From NCBI RefSeq assembly GCF_031143425.1, contig NC_090450.1:167579486-167643485 (forward strand): 64,000 bases of DNA. The letters are read 5' to 3'. Source of the DNA: Pleurodeles waltl. Its lineage: Eukaryota > Chordata > Amphibia > Caudata > Salamandridae. The position numbers and the translations under genes were made by a program. Under the pieces are notes generated by a model, which worked only from the letters and a program-made list of their open reading frames with translations, was not told where the DNA came from and did not search any database. Of the stretch, positions 22,243 through 32,805 are shown piece by piece (position 1 is the first letter of the stretch; each line of letters opens with the position of its first letter).

Positions 22243-22800
22243 TTCTTTGCCAACCTCTTAGACTGTTAGGTCGTGGTCACGTGAGGTGCTGAATGATTTT
22301 GTTGTCCAACTCTAGGCCTTGGCTTAATTTGTGTGTGGCCTTGGAGCGATGTGGCAGGCTCCTCGTGGCGACTCATTGTGGCCTGCCCCCTCTGGTGTAT
22401 GCCTTGTGGGTGTGCCTTGTGCCCAGTGCCTGGGGTGTGTAGCAGCCCGTGCTTGCTGGCTCCTCTATGTTTGGCTGGTCATTGATTATCCAGCTTTGAC
22501 TTGAATTGGGTTGGCTGCAGGGGCTGGCCTGTGGACAGGTCTTGTGGTCAACTCCTTATAACCCTCCAACCCCATGCTACGCACAGCCTTCGGCCGTGCA
22601 CAGTGGGGGTTGGCCGCAGCGACTGGCTGCAGGCCAACCCCCTTAACGACTGAACCCCGCACTACATGCAGCCTTTGGCTGTAGGCGGTGGGAATTGGCT
22701 GCAGGGCCTGTATCCCTGGGTGTATGAAAAGGTGTGATAGGGCATCTCTGGGTGTGAGATTGTCTGCTTGGGTGCAAGATGAGTGTTAGAGTTTCTTTTT
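22243..22800. other. unclassified GC-rich stretch upstream of Gypsy gag
   Basis: This could hold the Gypsy leader and a degraded 5' LTR, but I could not match it to 15715-16218. Between 22560 and 22710 a block with CCAACCCC and GCAGCCTT.GGC(C/T)GT repeats twice in diverged form, suggesting a local duplication. Confidence 0.3.
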
Positions 22801-22819
22801 GGATATGAGAATGTCTGGG

Positions 22820-23090
22820 TATGAGAGTAGGTATCAGAGGGAGTGTCTGGGTGACAGTGGGTGTGAGAGCGTCTCTGTGAGTGGGTGTGTGAGTGTCCAT
22901 GTGGGTCTGTGAGTGGGTGCATGAGTGTGTATGTGGGTCTGTGAGTAGGTGCATGAGTGTTTGAGTGGGTCTGTGAGTGGGTACATGAGTCTCTGATTGG
23001 GTCTGTGTGTGGGTGCATAAATGTCTGAGTGCATCTGTGAGTGGGTGTGTGAGTGCCTGTGTTGATTTGTCAGTAGCTGTATAAGTGACT
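22820..23090. repeat. GT-rich minisatellite
   Basis: Degenerate tandem units of roughly 30-36 bp built on GTCTGTGAGTGGGTGCATGA and GTGT variants, best between 22880 and 23060. The opposite strand has no stops in several frames, giving false 87-164-residue frames rich in His, Thr and Ser. Confidence 0.75.
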
Positions 23091-23630
23091 CTGCCACAAA
23101 GGAACCTCACCTGCCCTTGTATCCAAAAATAGTCCACAGCTTTGCATGAAATATTTACCCAAGCAGGGTTCTTTCCGGCTCCTTAGGTAAATTTCCATTA
23201 TGTATTCTACACTACAGCTGTGTAGTGGAGCACAAGGGAATGTCACCAGTGACCTTGTGTGAGTTTTGGCAACATGATTGTTTCCGTTGTCTGTTTCTGT
23301 AGAATTCTATGATAACATGAATCCTCCTAAAGAGAGGCCAACGAGAATACAAATACATCAATCTCCACCAAAGGTAACTCCTCTTATCTGTATAAAGTAA
23401 GTGCTTCTTTGTTTTTTGGAGATGTCCTCATATTCCTTGACATCAAGAATGCACCATCAAAATGGCAGGAAGCACACTGGGAGACTCTGTGGAAAGCTGT
23501 ACATCATCCTGGCAAAGGTTGAAAGCCTCTGCAAAATACTAAAGTGGACAGTGCGGGGCCAAGCAGGTGCATCTTACAGGTGATTTGCACATATGCAGAC
23601 TCATAGCAATTTAAAGGAAGAATCATGTAC
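23091..23630. other. no feature recognised
   Basis: Mixed-composition sequence without a supported gene or repeat. Confidence 0.35.
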
Positions 23631-24700
23631 TTTAGGGGATGGATTCACGCGACCCCCTACGCTGCCTGATTTTGGCCCCGGGGACCACATCCCCACAGCC
23701 CACCACTATTCAATGGGGGAGTAGGGCCTCACAGCACCCTTCCACCAGCCAATTTCAGCCCCAAGGACTCCATCCTTCGGGACGCAGCCATGTCACCTAG
23801 GTGCCCTGCTGCTCCCAGTGCACACAATGGGGACCGCGTGGGATCCTTAAGGCCCCCGCGGTCCCAGCCAGCTGCCCACTTTCTTTGGGAGTAGTCATTT
23901 CTTTTGCACACAGGGAGTTGCTAAACATGCAGCTCCCTGTCTGCAGAAACAATAGTTTCATCTCTTTCCCTGCCCACATCTCTGAGGCAGGGAAAGAGAT
24001 GAAACCTCTGCTTTCAGCAGACAAGAACACTTTGACAGCTCTCTCATGCTGGTAGCAGAGTGCTTGCTCTGACTTGGCGGGAGCTGACAAAGCTCCCATG
24101 AAGTCAAAGCAAACTGCTGTGTGCCGGGGGTGGGCAGCCCAGGACATAGCAGGAGTGGGCCCTGGGGTGGCAGTGCATTGGCTATACAAGGGGCTGTGCA
24201 GCCCCATTCCAACATTACATTTTGCCCCGGGAGGTGGTGGTCCCCTGAGCTGAGGGTCCACAATGGACCCCCTTCATTATTTATTTTCAGCCCCAGGGTG
24301 GTGGCAGCCCTTGGGGCTGCGGGGGGCCACACGGCCCCCTTAATTACAACAAATTGCCACAGCGAGGTGGTGGTGACAAGAGATGTGGGGGGGCTGTGCG
24401 GGCCCCACCCCCGCATACATTTCTGATTTAGCTCCGGGGAGGAGGCATCCCCAGGGTTATGGGGGAGTCTGTACAGTCCTCTCCCATGATAAATTATTGT
24501 TTTGCCACGGGAAGGTGGTGCTCCTCGAGGATTGCGGGGGTCATGGGCGCCCTCCCTGCCTACTTAAATGTTATCATTCTGGGGAGGTGGTGGGCCCCAG
24601 GGCTAACACAAGCCCTAGGAGAAAGGTCCCATGTGACCCCCTCCATTTTGAAGACCCCAATGACCCCAGGGCCTGGCCCACTTGGGGCAAACTTAAAGAA
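23631..24700. repeat. GC-rich minisatellite, about 65-78 bp units
   Basis: From about 24150 to 24640 successive units begin with a variant of GCCCCGGGAGGTGGTGG, continue with a short inverted pair such as GGGCTG...CAGCCC or GGGGGCC...GGCCCCC, and end in an AT-rich spacer (TTCATTATTTATTT, TTAATTACAACAAAT, ATGATAAATTATT). Unit starts lie near 24155, 24224, 24290, 24355, 24428, 24500 and 24575. 23631-24150 has related GC-rich text without clear periodicity, including a short perfect inverted pair around TCTCTTTCCCTGCC (23959 and 23983). Long frames on both strands reflect GC content. Confidence 0.65.
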
Positions 24701-25521
24701 AAGGGCGGGAGACCACCTTTTCAAACATAAAATCTCAGAAAAAGCTACGGATCAGTATCCAGGTTCGCAGATTTTTTTAGATTTGTTTTTAAAAAATAAT
24801 GCTTTTAAGCACTGGCCAGGTCCGTAAGGGACACCTGGACCAAGGATAGGGCTTCTGGGTGACCCTACTCTGGTCCCTTTTCTCTTTTTTCATCTTTTTT
24901 GTGGGACTCGGCTGCACAAGGGTGGTTGGATCCATAGAAGATCCGTGTCCTTAGATATCTATATTTTTAAACTCTAATATCTCAACAATAACTGAACAGA
25001 TGTATCCCAAATCACAAAAAGCACGCTTTCTGGACCAAGAGCTAGCTTTCTGCAAAATTTGGTGTAATTCAGTCCAGCGGTTTGGGCTGTAATTGTGTTA
25101 AAAATCACTACAGGAAAATGCATAGGGAAAACACATTTGGGATTCCCCCTTTTTCTCGACCCCTGCTTGACAGATCACTCCGAACCTTTCAAGACAGCAG
25201 CTGAACCCACAGAAGTAAACGTTTTGAAAATGTCATGAAGATTCGTCAAGCCGCGCCAAAGTTACTGACAAAACAAAATATGGAAAGTAGGTCCTATTTA
25301 TAACTACCTACTGGCAATGGTGGATGGATGATTAGTTTGACAATGTAGTGCAAGGTGAGCAATGCATGTTAACTTTAATCCTCAATACTTGGTGGCATTA
25401 TGTCTGGCTTTTTTTCCTTCATGCCTATACACTAATTTTGGCACACTTTATTTTCCTTTTCTCTACTTGGTGATAATATTGGGTTTGATAACAAGTGAAC
25501 GTGGAATGGGTATTTGTGAAT
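24701..25521. other. no gene recognised; probably old dispersed repeat
   Basis: The run after the minisatellite keeps a GC-rich to AT-rich gradient and looks like repeat-derived sequence, but I cannot name a family or boundary. Confidence 0.3.
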
Positions 25522-25524
25522 TTA

Positions 25525-26218
25525 GGGCCAGATTTACAAGAAATTGGTGCAGCTTGGCCTGGCACAAAAATCAGCAGCACTACGTTCTGCCAGTTTTGAA
25601 ACGCAGGACTGCACCTTATTCACAAAGAATATGACGCAGCCCTGCTTTTGACCCTGCACTGGTGCTAAATTGAGCTGCCTGCACTAACGCTGGCATTCTT
25701 GTACCACACTACAAGGGTGTCTCCGTTGAGGGGAGTGATCTACAATGGTGATTTGTCACTTCTATGTGTGCTTCAGAATGCAGAACACATAGAAGTACCA
25801 ACGCGTCATTTTTGAATGATTGTTTATGTGCAAGAAGGGACACCTTCCCTCACATAAATAATCATCCATGGCATTTTGCTTCTTCTATGTGTGGGGGGGA
25901 ATAAAAGCTTTCCTCCTCGTTTTGCCATGCTAACACCACCCTGCCGTTAGTTTTGGCATTGCCACAAATTTACCATTTCTCATAAAATCTGGGCAGTGTC
26001 AAACACAATGGGTGTTGCGATGGTACGACCACTGCAACACCCACTGAATGCCCCTTAGATGCAGATAACTGCGTCGGATGGGCCCATATTTACAAGGAGG
26101 CATAACGCCACAAAAAGTGGCGTTAAACCACCTTGTAAATATGGTGAAGTGGTTAGCGCCACTGGACTGTTGCAACAAGTGATGCTCTGTTGGCGATAGG
26201 GCCTAGTAAATCTGGCCC
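25525..26218. mobile_element. 694-bp Harbinger-like MITE
   Basis: The ends are GGGCCAGATTTAC and GTAAATCTGGCCC, a perfect 13-bp inverted repeat, flanked by TTA on both sides (25522-25524 and 26219-26221). The interior has palindromes, including CATATTTACAAGG...CCTTGTAAATATG around 26083-26142, and CTTCTATGTGTG...CACATAGAAG around 25757-25796. It is non-coding. The element at 57838-58552 is a reverse-oriented, diverged relative sharing the CACATAGAAGTGCCAA and ATGTTTATGTGCA blocks. Confidence 0.88.
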
Positions 26219-26221
26219 TTA

Positions 26222-27984
26222 GTTTTACTTGCATGAAATTGGCTTCATAGGCAGTTGCCAAATAGGTGACACTTGGAGATGGCACAAACAGTGTGTGTAT
26301 TATAGAATGTTTTTACTATGTGTATATTTGATATTATAGCCCTGAGAAGGTCTGCTGATAAACAAGCAATAAAAGCAATGCAGATGAAATATGTGTTGGT
26401 AATGACAAATGTTGTTATCCTGTTTTGGGATTGATGATTGTGGAATCTGACAAGGAAACACTACAGATGGTGTCCCAAGTTGCATGAAAATAATGACTTA
26501 TTTGATGGAAGACATACTACAAAGCTACATTTTGATTTAATTTTGGAGCGCTTTAAATCTTTTCCTGTTTTGAGGACTATGTGAAGCAGTGACATTATGT
26601 TACTACCACTTATCATACAATGTTATGCTCTGCACAGACAGAAACCTATCTGTTCAGGGCATACCAGGAGCAGAACAGATTTATGATATGCCCACTCAAT
26701 ATCCGAAGAACACCAGAAATCCACTTATTACATTCTGTTTACTGATCCATAATAGTTACAAGATCTTTTTCCTCACTACTATGCCTGTGAATGTCTCTTT
26801 TCCTGTTCACTTCCTTCACACTTAGGTGCTGTTGGATCACACGTGAGGGTCTGCTTCCTGTCTCTGGTTCAGAAACTGCACACACTCTGGTTAGACGTCA
26901 CAACTAATCCCACCTATACTGGGGGTCGGCCAGATCTTTGGACTCAGTGAGGAGTGTGGTAATTGGATTCATTTAAAACAGGTCAGTAACATGAAAAAAA
27001 CATAAACAAATTGAAGCACCATGACCAATTTTACTATAAAAACAAAACTCCAAACTGAATAAAGTTTCAAAGCTATATTACAACCACAAAGTTAATGTAA
27101 CATAAATGGTGTGCAAAACTAAGTTATAAATATACATGAAAACCATCAGCTGATCAAAACGTCTGAAGAGATTAAACCCACTTAACAGCAATACTATTAA
27201 ACACTCGAAAAGGATAACACAAATTAACAAAACTAAAATATACTCATCAAATTCTGATTTCAAAGCAGATGGTGACATCAGTAAATCATCAAACTCAAAT
27301 TAATAACAGTCAGTTTTCGGGGCTGGGCCATCCTTATCCTTAATACAAATTTGGACTTGCATGTGAGGGGACGGGCTAACACATGCAAACAAAACAAAAA
27401 AAGCTACAAAAATAATTTGAAAAAATCATCTAAGTAGGGTAACTCACTATAAAAAATACACTGGTGTAATAATCTAAGCTGGAAAGGAAACAAGGGACCA
27501 CATTATGAATCATATCTCTCCTCAAGGGACAGCAGACAGGAAATATTTGTTTGGTCAGAGAGTTCACAGCCTCTCAGCATCTGTCGACAGGAGCATCAAG
27601 GGCAGTGCAGAACAAGAGCTGCACATAGGGCAGATCAGCAGTTTAGAGTTTATTGTACATATTAGGACTGAACAACATAAGCAACAGGACATATAAACTA
27701 ACAAAAAGTTACAAACATAAAGACTAAATATGGCACAAGGATTGGAGAGGAACAGGAGGTGACAGCATGAGCCCCCAAGAAGAACTCTCTCCAAGTTTCA
27801 AAAGTCTCTCCCTAACTAGAAATATCCACAAGTTTCTGACTGGTCTTCCGTGTGGGCTCATTTTGCACAAATTAATCAATATCCAATGGAAAACCATTGA
27901 CGACATCAAGTTTGCAACTATTCCAGACTTTCTCAGGGAAGATGCAAAGTCATCTCGATGCACTCATACAGTTCTGCCAAAATA
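26222..27984. other. no gene recognised (1.8 kb)
   Basis: AT-rich sequence with scattered short frames; no motif or repeat boundary that I can support. Confidence 0.4.
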
Positions 27985-28183
27985 CAGGGAGTGCAGAATT
28001 ATTAGGCAAATGAGTATTTTGACCACATCATCCTCTTTATGCATGTTGATTTACTCCAAGCTGTATAGGCTCGAAAGCCTACTACCAATTAAGCATATTA
28101 GGTGATGTGCATCTCTGTAATGAGAAGGGGTGTGGTCTAATGACATCAACACCCTATATCAGGTGTGCATAATTATTAGGCAA
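27985..28183 (+). repeat. left terminal repeats of the Tc1-like element
   Basis: The outer site (27985-28010) holds GTGCAGAATTATTAGGCAA and the inner site (28164-28183) GTGCATAATTATTAGGCAAC. They are direct repeats of one transposase-binding motif, about 170 bp apart. Confidence 0.85.
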
Positions 28184-28202
28184 CTTCCTTTCCTTTGGCA
28201 AA

Positions 28203-29219
28203 ATGGGTCAAAAGAAGGACTTGACAGGCTCAGAAAAGTCAAAAATAGTGAGATATCTTGCAGAGGGATGCAGCACTCTTAAAATTGCAAAGCTTCTGAA
28301 GCGTGATCATCGAACAATCAAGCGTTTCATTCAAAATAGTCAACCGGGTCGCAAGAAGCGTGTGGAAAAACCAAGGCGCAAAATAACTGCCCATGAACTG
28401 AGAAAAGTCAAGCGTGCAGCTGCCACGATGCCACTTGCCACCAGTTTGGCCATATTTCAGAGCTGCAACATCACTGGAGTGCCCAAAAGCACAAGGTGTG
28501 CAATACTCAGAGACATGGCCAAGGTAAGAAAGGCTGAAAGACGACCACCACTGAACAAGACACACAAGCTGAAACGTCAAGACTGGGCCAAGAAATATCT
28601 CAAGACTGATTTTTCTAAGGTTTTATGGACTGATGAAATGAGAGTGAGTCTTGATGGGCCAGATGGATGGGCCCGTGGCTGGATTGGTAAAGGGCAGAGA
28701 GCTCCAGTCCGACTCAGACGCCAGCAAGGTGGAGGTGGAGTACTGGTTTGGGCTGGTATCATCAAAGATGAGCTTGTGGGGCCTTTTCGGGTTGAGGATG
28801 GAGTCAAGCTCAACTCCCAGTCCTACTGCCAGTTCCTGGAAGACACCTTCTTCAAGCAGTGGTACAGGAAGAAGTCTGCATCCTTCAAGAAAAACATGAT
28901 TTTCATGCAGGACAATGCTCCATCACACGCGTCCAAGTACTCCACAGCGTGGCTGGCAAGAAAGGGTATAAAAGAAGGAAATCTAATGACATGGCCTCCT
29001 TGTTCACCTGATCTGAACCCCATTGAGAACCTGTGGTCCATCATCAAATGTGAGATTTACAAGGAGGGAAAACAGTACACCTCTCTGAACAGTGTCTGGG
29101 AGGCTGTGGTTGCTGCTGCACGCAATGTTGATGGTGAACAGATCAAAACACTGACAGAATCCATGGATGGCAGGCTTTTGAGTGTCCTTGCAAAGAAAGG
29201 TGGCTATATTGGTCACTGA
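28203..29219 (+). CDS. Tc1/mariner transposase (DD37E), intact
   Basis: This 338-residue protein would bind the transposon ends and cut and paste the element at TA sites in the nucleus. Residues 1-45 form the first helix-turn-helix (LTGSEKSKIVRYLAEG...LLKRDHRTIKRF), followed by a basic linker QPGRKKR, and residues 60-106 the second helix-turn-helix (VPKSTRCAILRDM). The catalytic triad is D144 in VLWTDEMR, D237 in FMQDNAPSH and E275 in DLNPIENLW. The last two are separated by 37 residues, so this is DD37E, not the DD34E usual for Tc1; the vertebrate TRT group is described as DD37E. A GGGGVLVWAG stretch precedes the second acid. Start chosen at the first ATG; it gives the expected paired-domain N-terminus and length. 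No frameshift or stop. Confidence 0.95.
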   Translation: MGQKKDLTGSEKSKIVRYLAEGCSTLKIAKLLKRDHRTIKRFIQNSQPGRKKRVEKPRRKITAHELRKVKRAAATMPLATSLAIFQSCNITGVPKSTRCAILRDMAKVRKAERRPPLNKTHKLKRQDWAKKYLKTDFSKVLWTDEMRVSLDGPDGWARGWIGKGQRAPVRLRRQQGGGGVLVWAGIIKDELVGPFRVEDGVKLNSQSYCQFLEDTFFKQWYRKKSASFKKNMIFMQDNAPSHASKYSTAWLARKGIKEGNLMTWPPCSPDLNPIENLWSIIKCEIYKEGKQYTSLNSVWEAVVAAARNVDGEQIKTLTESMDGRLLSVLAKKGGYIGH

Positions 29220-29337
29220 TTTGTTTTTGTTTTGTTTTTGAATGTCAGAAATGTATATTTGTGAATGTTGAGATGTTATATTGGTTTCACTGGTATTAAT
29301 AAATAATTGAAATGGGTATATATATTTTTTTTGTTAA

Positions 29338-29547
29338 GTTGCCTAATAATTATGCACAGTAATAGTCACCTGCACACACAGATATCCCCCTAACATAGCT
29401 AAAACTAAAAACAAACTAAAAACTACTTCCAAAAATATTCAGCTTTGATATTAATGAGTTTTTTGGGTTCATTGAGAAAATGGTTGTTGTTCAATAATAA
29501 AATTAATCCTCAAAAATACAACTTGCCTAATAATTCTGCACTCCCTG
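29338..29547 (-). repeat. right terminal repeats of the Tc1-like element
   Basis: The inner site (29338-29357) reads GTTGCCTAATAATTATGCAC and the outer one (29522-29547) TTGCCTAATAATTCTGCAC then TCCCTG. Both invert the left-end motif, giving a symmetrical four-site arrangement. Confidence 0.85.
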
Positions 29548-30526
29548 ACTTTTAAGAAGATTTTAAAACATAGGCCTCCTTTCCCAAGCTTCTACAAGAT
29601 CATTCTAACAGTTCTCATATGGAATTAATAAGGCTTCCTGTCTTGTTCAACAGCTAGAACAAATATTGGTACATTTGTTATTAGTTAAAATATGCTCTTT
29701 GTCTTTAATACAATAGGACATTCACCAACACATCAGCAACCTCTGAATTAATTCAGATCAAAGGAAACAGAATGAATTAGTACTTTTCCTCTCCTGCTGC
29801 AAAAACGAATCTTCATGCTAGTCTAGTTAAGGAAACCTAAACACCTATTGATGCAATTAAAATATATAAATCATATTGTACACCTTACAATTTAAATCAA
29901 ATATACAAAGCAAATTATTTAATTGCAATCATTATTAATGATAATAGAAACAATTTAAATGTGCATTTATTTCTCTGCACACGTATAACTTGTGTTAATA
30001 AATTGATTTAATATCAATATAAGTATGATTAATTCATAGTCATGTAATACTGATAATATATTTTCATTTCAACTATTCTTCTAAAAATAATACTTTTAAT
30101 GTTAATTCATGTCAGTAGTTCACTCCAATATAAATGCACAGCATCTTTCATGGGAAAATGTGATGCCAAAAGAAATAGTGGTCACTATGTACACCACAAT
30201 TAAAACGTGCACATTCTTATATTTTATGTGTATTTCTCTATTAGGCTTTTAAATGAAGGTCTATAAGTTGCCATATGCTAACTTCTATGCCACTAATATA
30301 TTGGTAAAATGTGATCTCTATCAGTGCTTTTTGAGAAATTAACTTTAGTATGGGCTCTTCACAGATATTCAAAAGGTGGAATCACTTTCAGAATATCAGA
30401 ACCAAAAATATGGTGTACACAGAATATCATATAAAAAATATCGAGGACACAAATATTGAGAGGGTAAGAGCAAATAGGTAAGTATAGATCTACTATTCTT
30501 AACTCTACCTTAAAGATATATATTTG

Positions 30527-30557
<31 letters not shown>

Positions 30558-32261
30558 TATATTGTCAAGGTATGTGTATGTGGAGTTATATGGTAAAACT
30601 TTGCTCACCTATAAATCTTACCTCCACAATCTTTTTCCTTGATATTCTTGGCACAATATTTTGTCCCACATTATTTTTGGTTGCGATATTCTGTCTAAAC
30701 ACCAAAAAGTGTACACAAATAAATAGTGATATGTAGATTGGGTTTGCATAAAATGTGTATGAGCATATATACAATAAAATATTACAGCTTTCTGTAAAAA
30801 ATAGCATGTTCTGTAATTAAAAACAAAATGAGATGCTTGCCTGTGGCAATTTTCCCACGTCACATCATATACATATGCAATTGGATTTATTTATCTGTTT
30901 CAGGTAGAAAGTGAATCCAAATTGACAATATATTAAGTCAGTCATGCAATGCACATTGAGGTAAAATGGTTTCAGCCCACTCCATCACTTTCTTCAACCC
31001 GGGCTGCGGACTGGCTGGCTGCAACTTCTCCTTCAGGGCACTCATTTCAACTCAGTTTGGCGGCTGTACATCATGAGGGGAGATGGAGTTTACAGCAGGT
31101 AAACAACCAGGGATGGTGAGAGTGGAGGATGCTGGAAATCAGTTTCTTTTGTCAGAATTCCTAGCTCAACATCCAGGGGTTTCAATACATATCCTTAGTA
31201 CCGGTCACAATTTATGAATAGCAAGGATATGCTTAATCAGCAACCAAAGCTGGAAACCTGACAAGAGGGGCTGGAAGCCTGACCTGTGGTGCTACCTCTG
31301 TTAAGGAGCTGGCTCAACCCACCCGGGAGAACATCATTATTTAATACCCGAGCCTAAAAGTTGCTCCTTTGGGACACTGAAACTGAACGATGTAGTAAGG
31401 AGTAGGGAAGGGAGTGCCTTTGGGAAACTAGCAGCACCTGAGAGGCAGCAAAGCGGGAACTGGAGGCCCTTAGTTAGTATGGCACCCTTTTTCTTTCTTT
31501 CGCAGATGGATTTGTTACCCTCCATAATTTATGCTCCTTTTGCATTCAGAAGAATGAAATACTGTGTCAGGCCATTGTTACCTGACTGCAAGCTTAACAG
31601 TGTTTGTTACTCTATATCAGAATTTAGTGTGCAACTCCTAAATTTGGTAACAAAATCAGCTTGTCCTTAATTTAAAATGTAAATGTTAATTGTCTGAAGC
31701 TTCAAAGCCAATAAGTGGGTAGAGGGAAAAGGGACAGGCAGCAGACCGAGGACAGGTGGCTCCAGTGTGGCACAGGCAGGTATGGAATGGTTAGATACAA
31801 AGGCAGGGTGATATGATGGAATGGAGGAGGGGCTTTAGAATGAGTTAAGAGAAAGAAGGTTAGTAGCAAACGAAATTTGGAGGAACTGGATAGCTGAGGA
31901 AGCCAGATATGGAAGGACTGTTGGTGCATGGCAAAACTAGCCACCAGTGGAAAAACAAACGTGAACAAATGGATGGACAGACAAGCTGAAGATAGGAAAA
32001 ATAAAGACAAAGTATGGGCAGAAGGAATATGGGAGCGTTTTTGAGGCATGGCCTTGGATATGTTAGCCTCACTGCTTTCCTTGGTGTATCAATCCCCTGC
32101 CCTCTACGTTCAGGTCTAGCTGCACCCCGTGTCAATTTGCATATCAATGACGGGAATTGGGAGAATGTCTAATCAAATATTTAGTGAACTTGCTCTGAGA
32201 ATGTGTCAGTGCTCATTACAGAAACATGCAATGAAATGCAACCAGCAGCAGCTGACATAAA
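29548..32261. other. AT-rich sequence, no gene recognised (2.7 kb)
   Basis: No supported gene. Contains a (TA)n microsatellite at about 30527-30554. Short frames are consistent with chance. Confidence 0.4.
30527..30554. repeat. (TA)n microsatellite
   Basis: About 14 uninterrupted TA units. Confidence 0.95.
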
Positions 32262-32805
32262 TTACAAGTGGTGGGGTGGGTGGAGTTGCAGGGAGGGGGA
32301 CCATGAAGGGGGGGAATGTGGATGGAGTTAATAAAAAAAGCACTTACCTGCTGCTGACGGCCTCATCGTGCTCCTCTGCTTCTTGGTCTCAGCAGTCCCT
32401 GGGACAGCATGAACAACTCCCTGTGCACTCTCCTCGCTGCTCTCATGCCATTAACTAGCATGAGAACAGCTCGGGATTGGCCTGAACAAGCTGGTTTGCT
32501 GCTCGCTCAGACACAAGGAGTGTGTGCTGTTTCTCTAACCTAGCTGTCAAATACAACTGGGTTAGAGAAACCTAACTGCGCATGTCTGTTTGGCCGGCCT
32601 AGAACATCCGGCCAAACAGATATGCGCAGTAAAGAGCACACTCCACTACCCCCCCTCCGTCTCCCATGGCCAAGCAACAACACTCCCTGCACTCGCTGGC
32701 ACAGCCAGCAGCAGAAAAAAAAAATATGAAATATTGTTTTATTTTTTGTTGCTAGCTCTGAGCCAGTGGGGCGACGCTCCTCCGCCAGGGGAGCCGCCGC
32801 TGAAT
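32262..32805. repeat. dispersed palindrome-rich repeat (unclassified)
   Basis: Inverted pairs occur in series: TCTCATGCCATTAACTAGCATGAGA (32438-32462, split here by a short loop), GTTTCTCTAACC with GGTTAGAGAAAC (32529-32571), and CTGTTTGGCC with GGCCAAACAG (32586-32620) flanked by GCGCAT and ATGCGC. No clear terminal repeats or target duplication, so the edges are approximate. The architecture resembles the hairpin-chain MITEs of this window. Confidence 0.5.

Larger units (their letters stand above)
27985..29547 (+). mobile_element. Tc1-like DD37E DNA transposon, 1563 bp
   Basis: The ends are CAGGGAGTGCAGAATTATTA and its reverse complement finishing CTGCACTCCCTG. The left flank is TA (27983-27984), the Tc1/mariner target; the right flank reads AC, so the matching TA has mutated or been lost. 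Subterminal copies of the end motif lie at about 28164-28183 (GTGCATAATTATTAGGCAAC) and 29338-29357 in reverse, giving the double inverted/direct repeat layout known from some Tc1 elements. One uninterrupted 338-codon transposase fills the middle. Intact gene plus well-matched termini imply recent arrival, though the lost right TA suggests later change at that edge. Confidence 0.93.

Noticed and set aside
22643..23137. 164-residue His/Thr-rich minus-strand frame
   Set aside because: Produced by the GT-rich minisatellite on the other strand.
28239..28580. Minus-strand frames across the transposase gene
   Set aside because: Shadows of the intact transposase coding strand.
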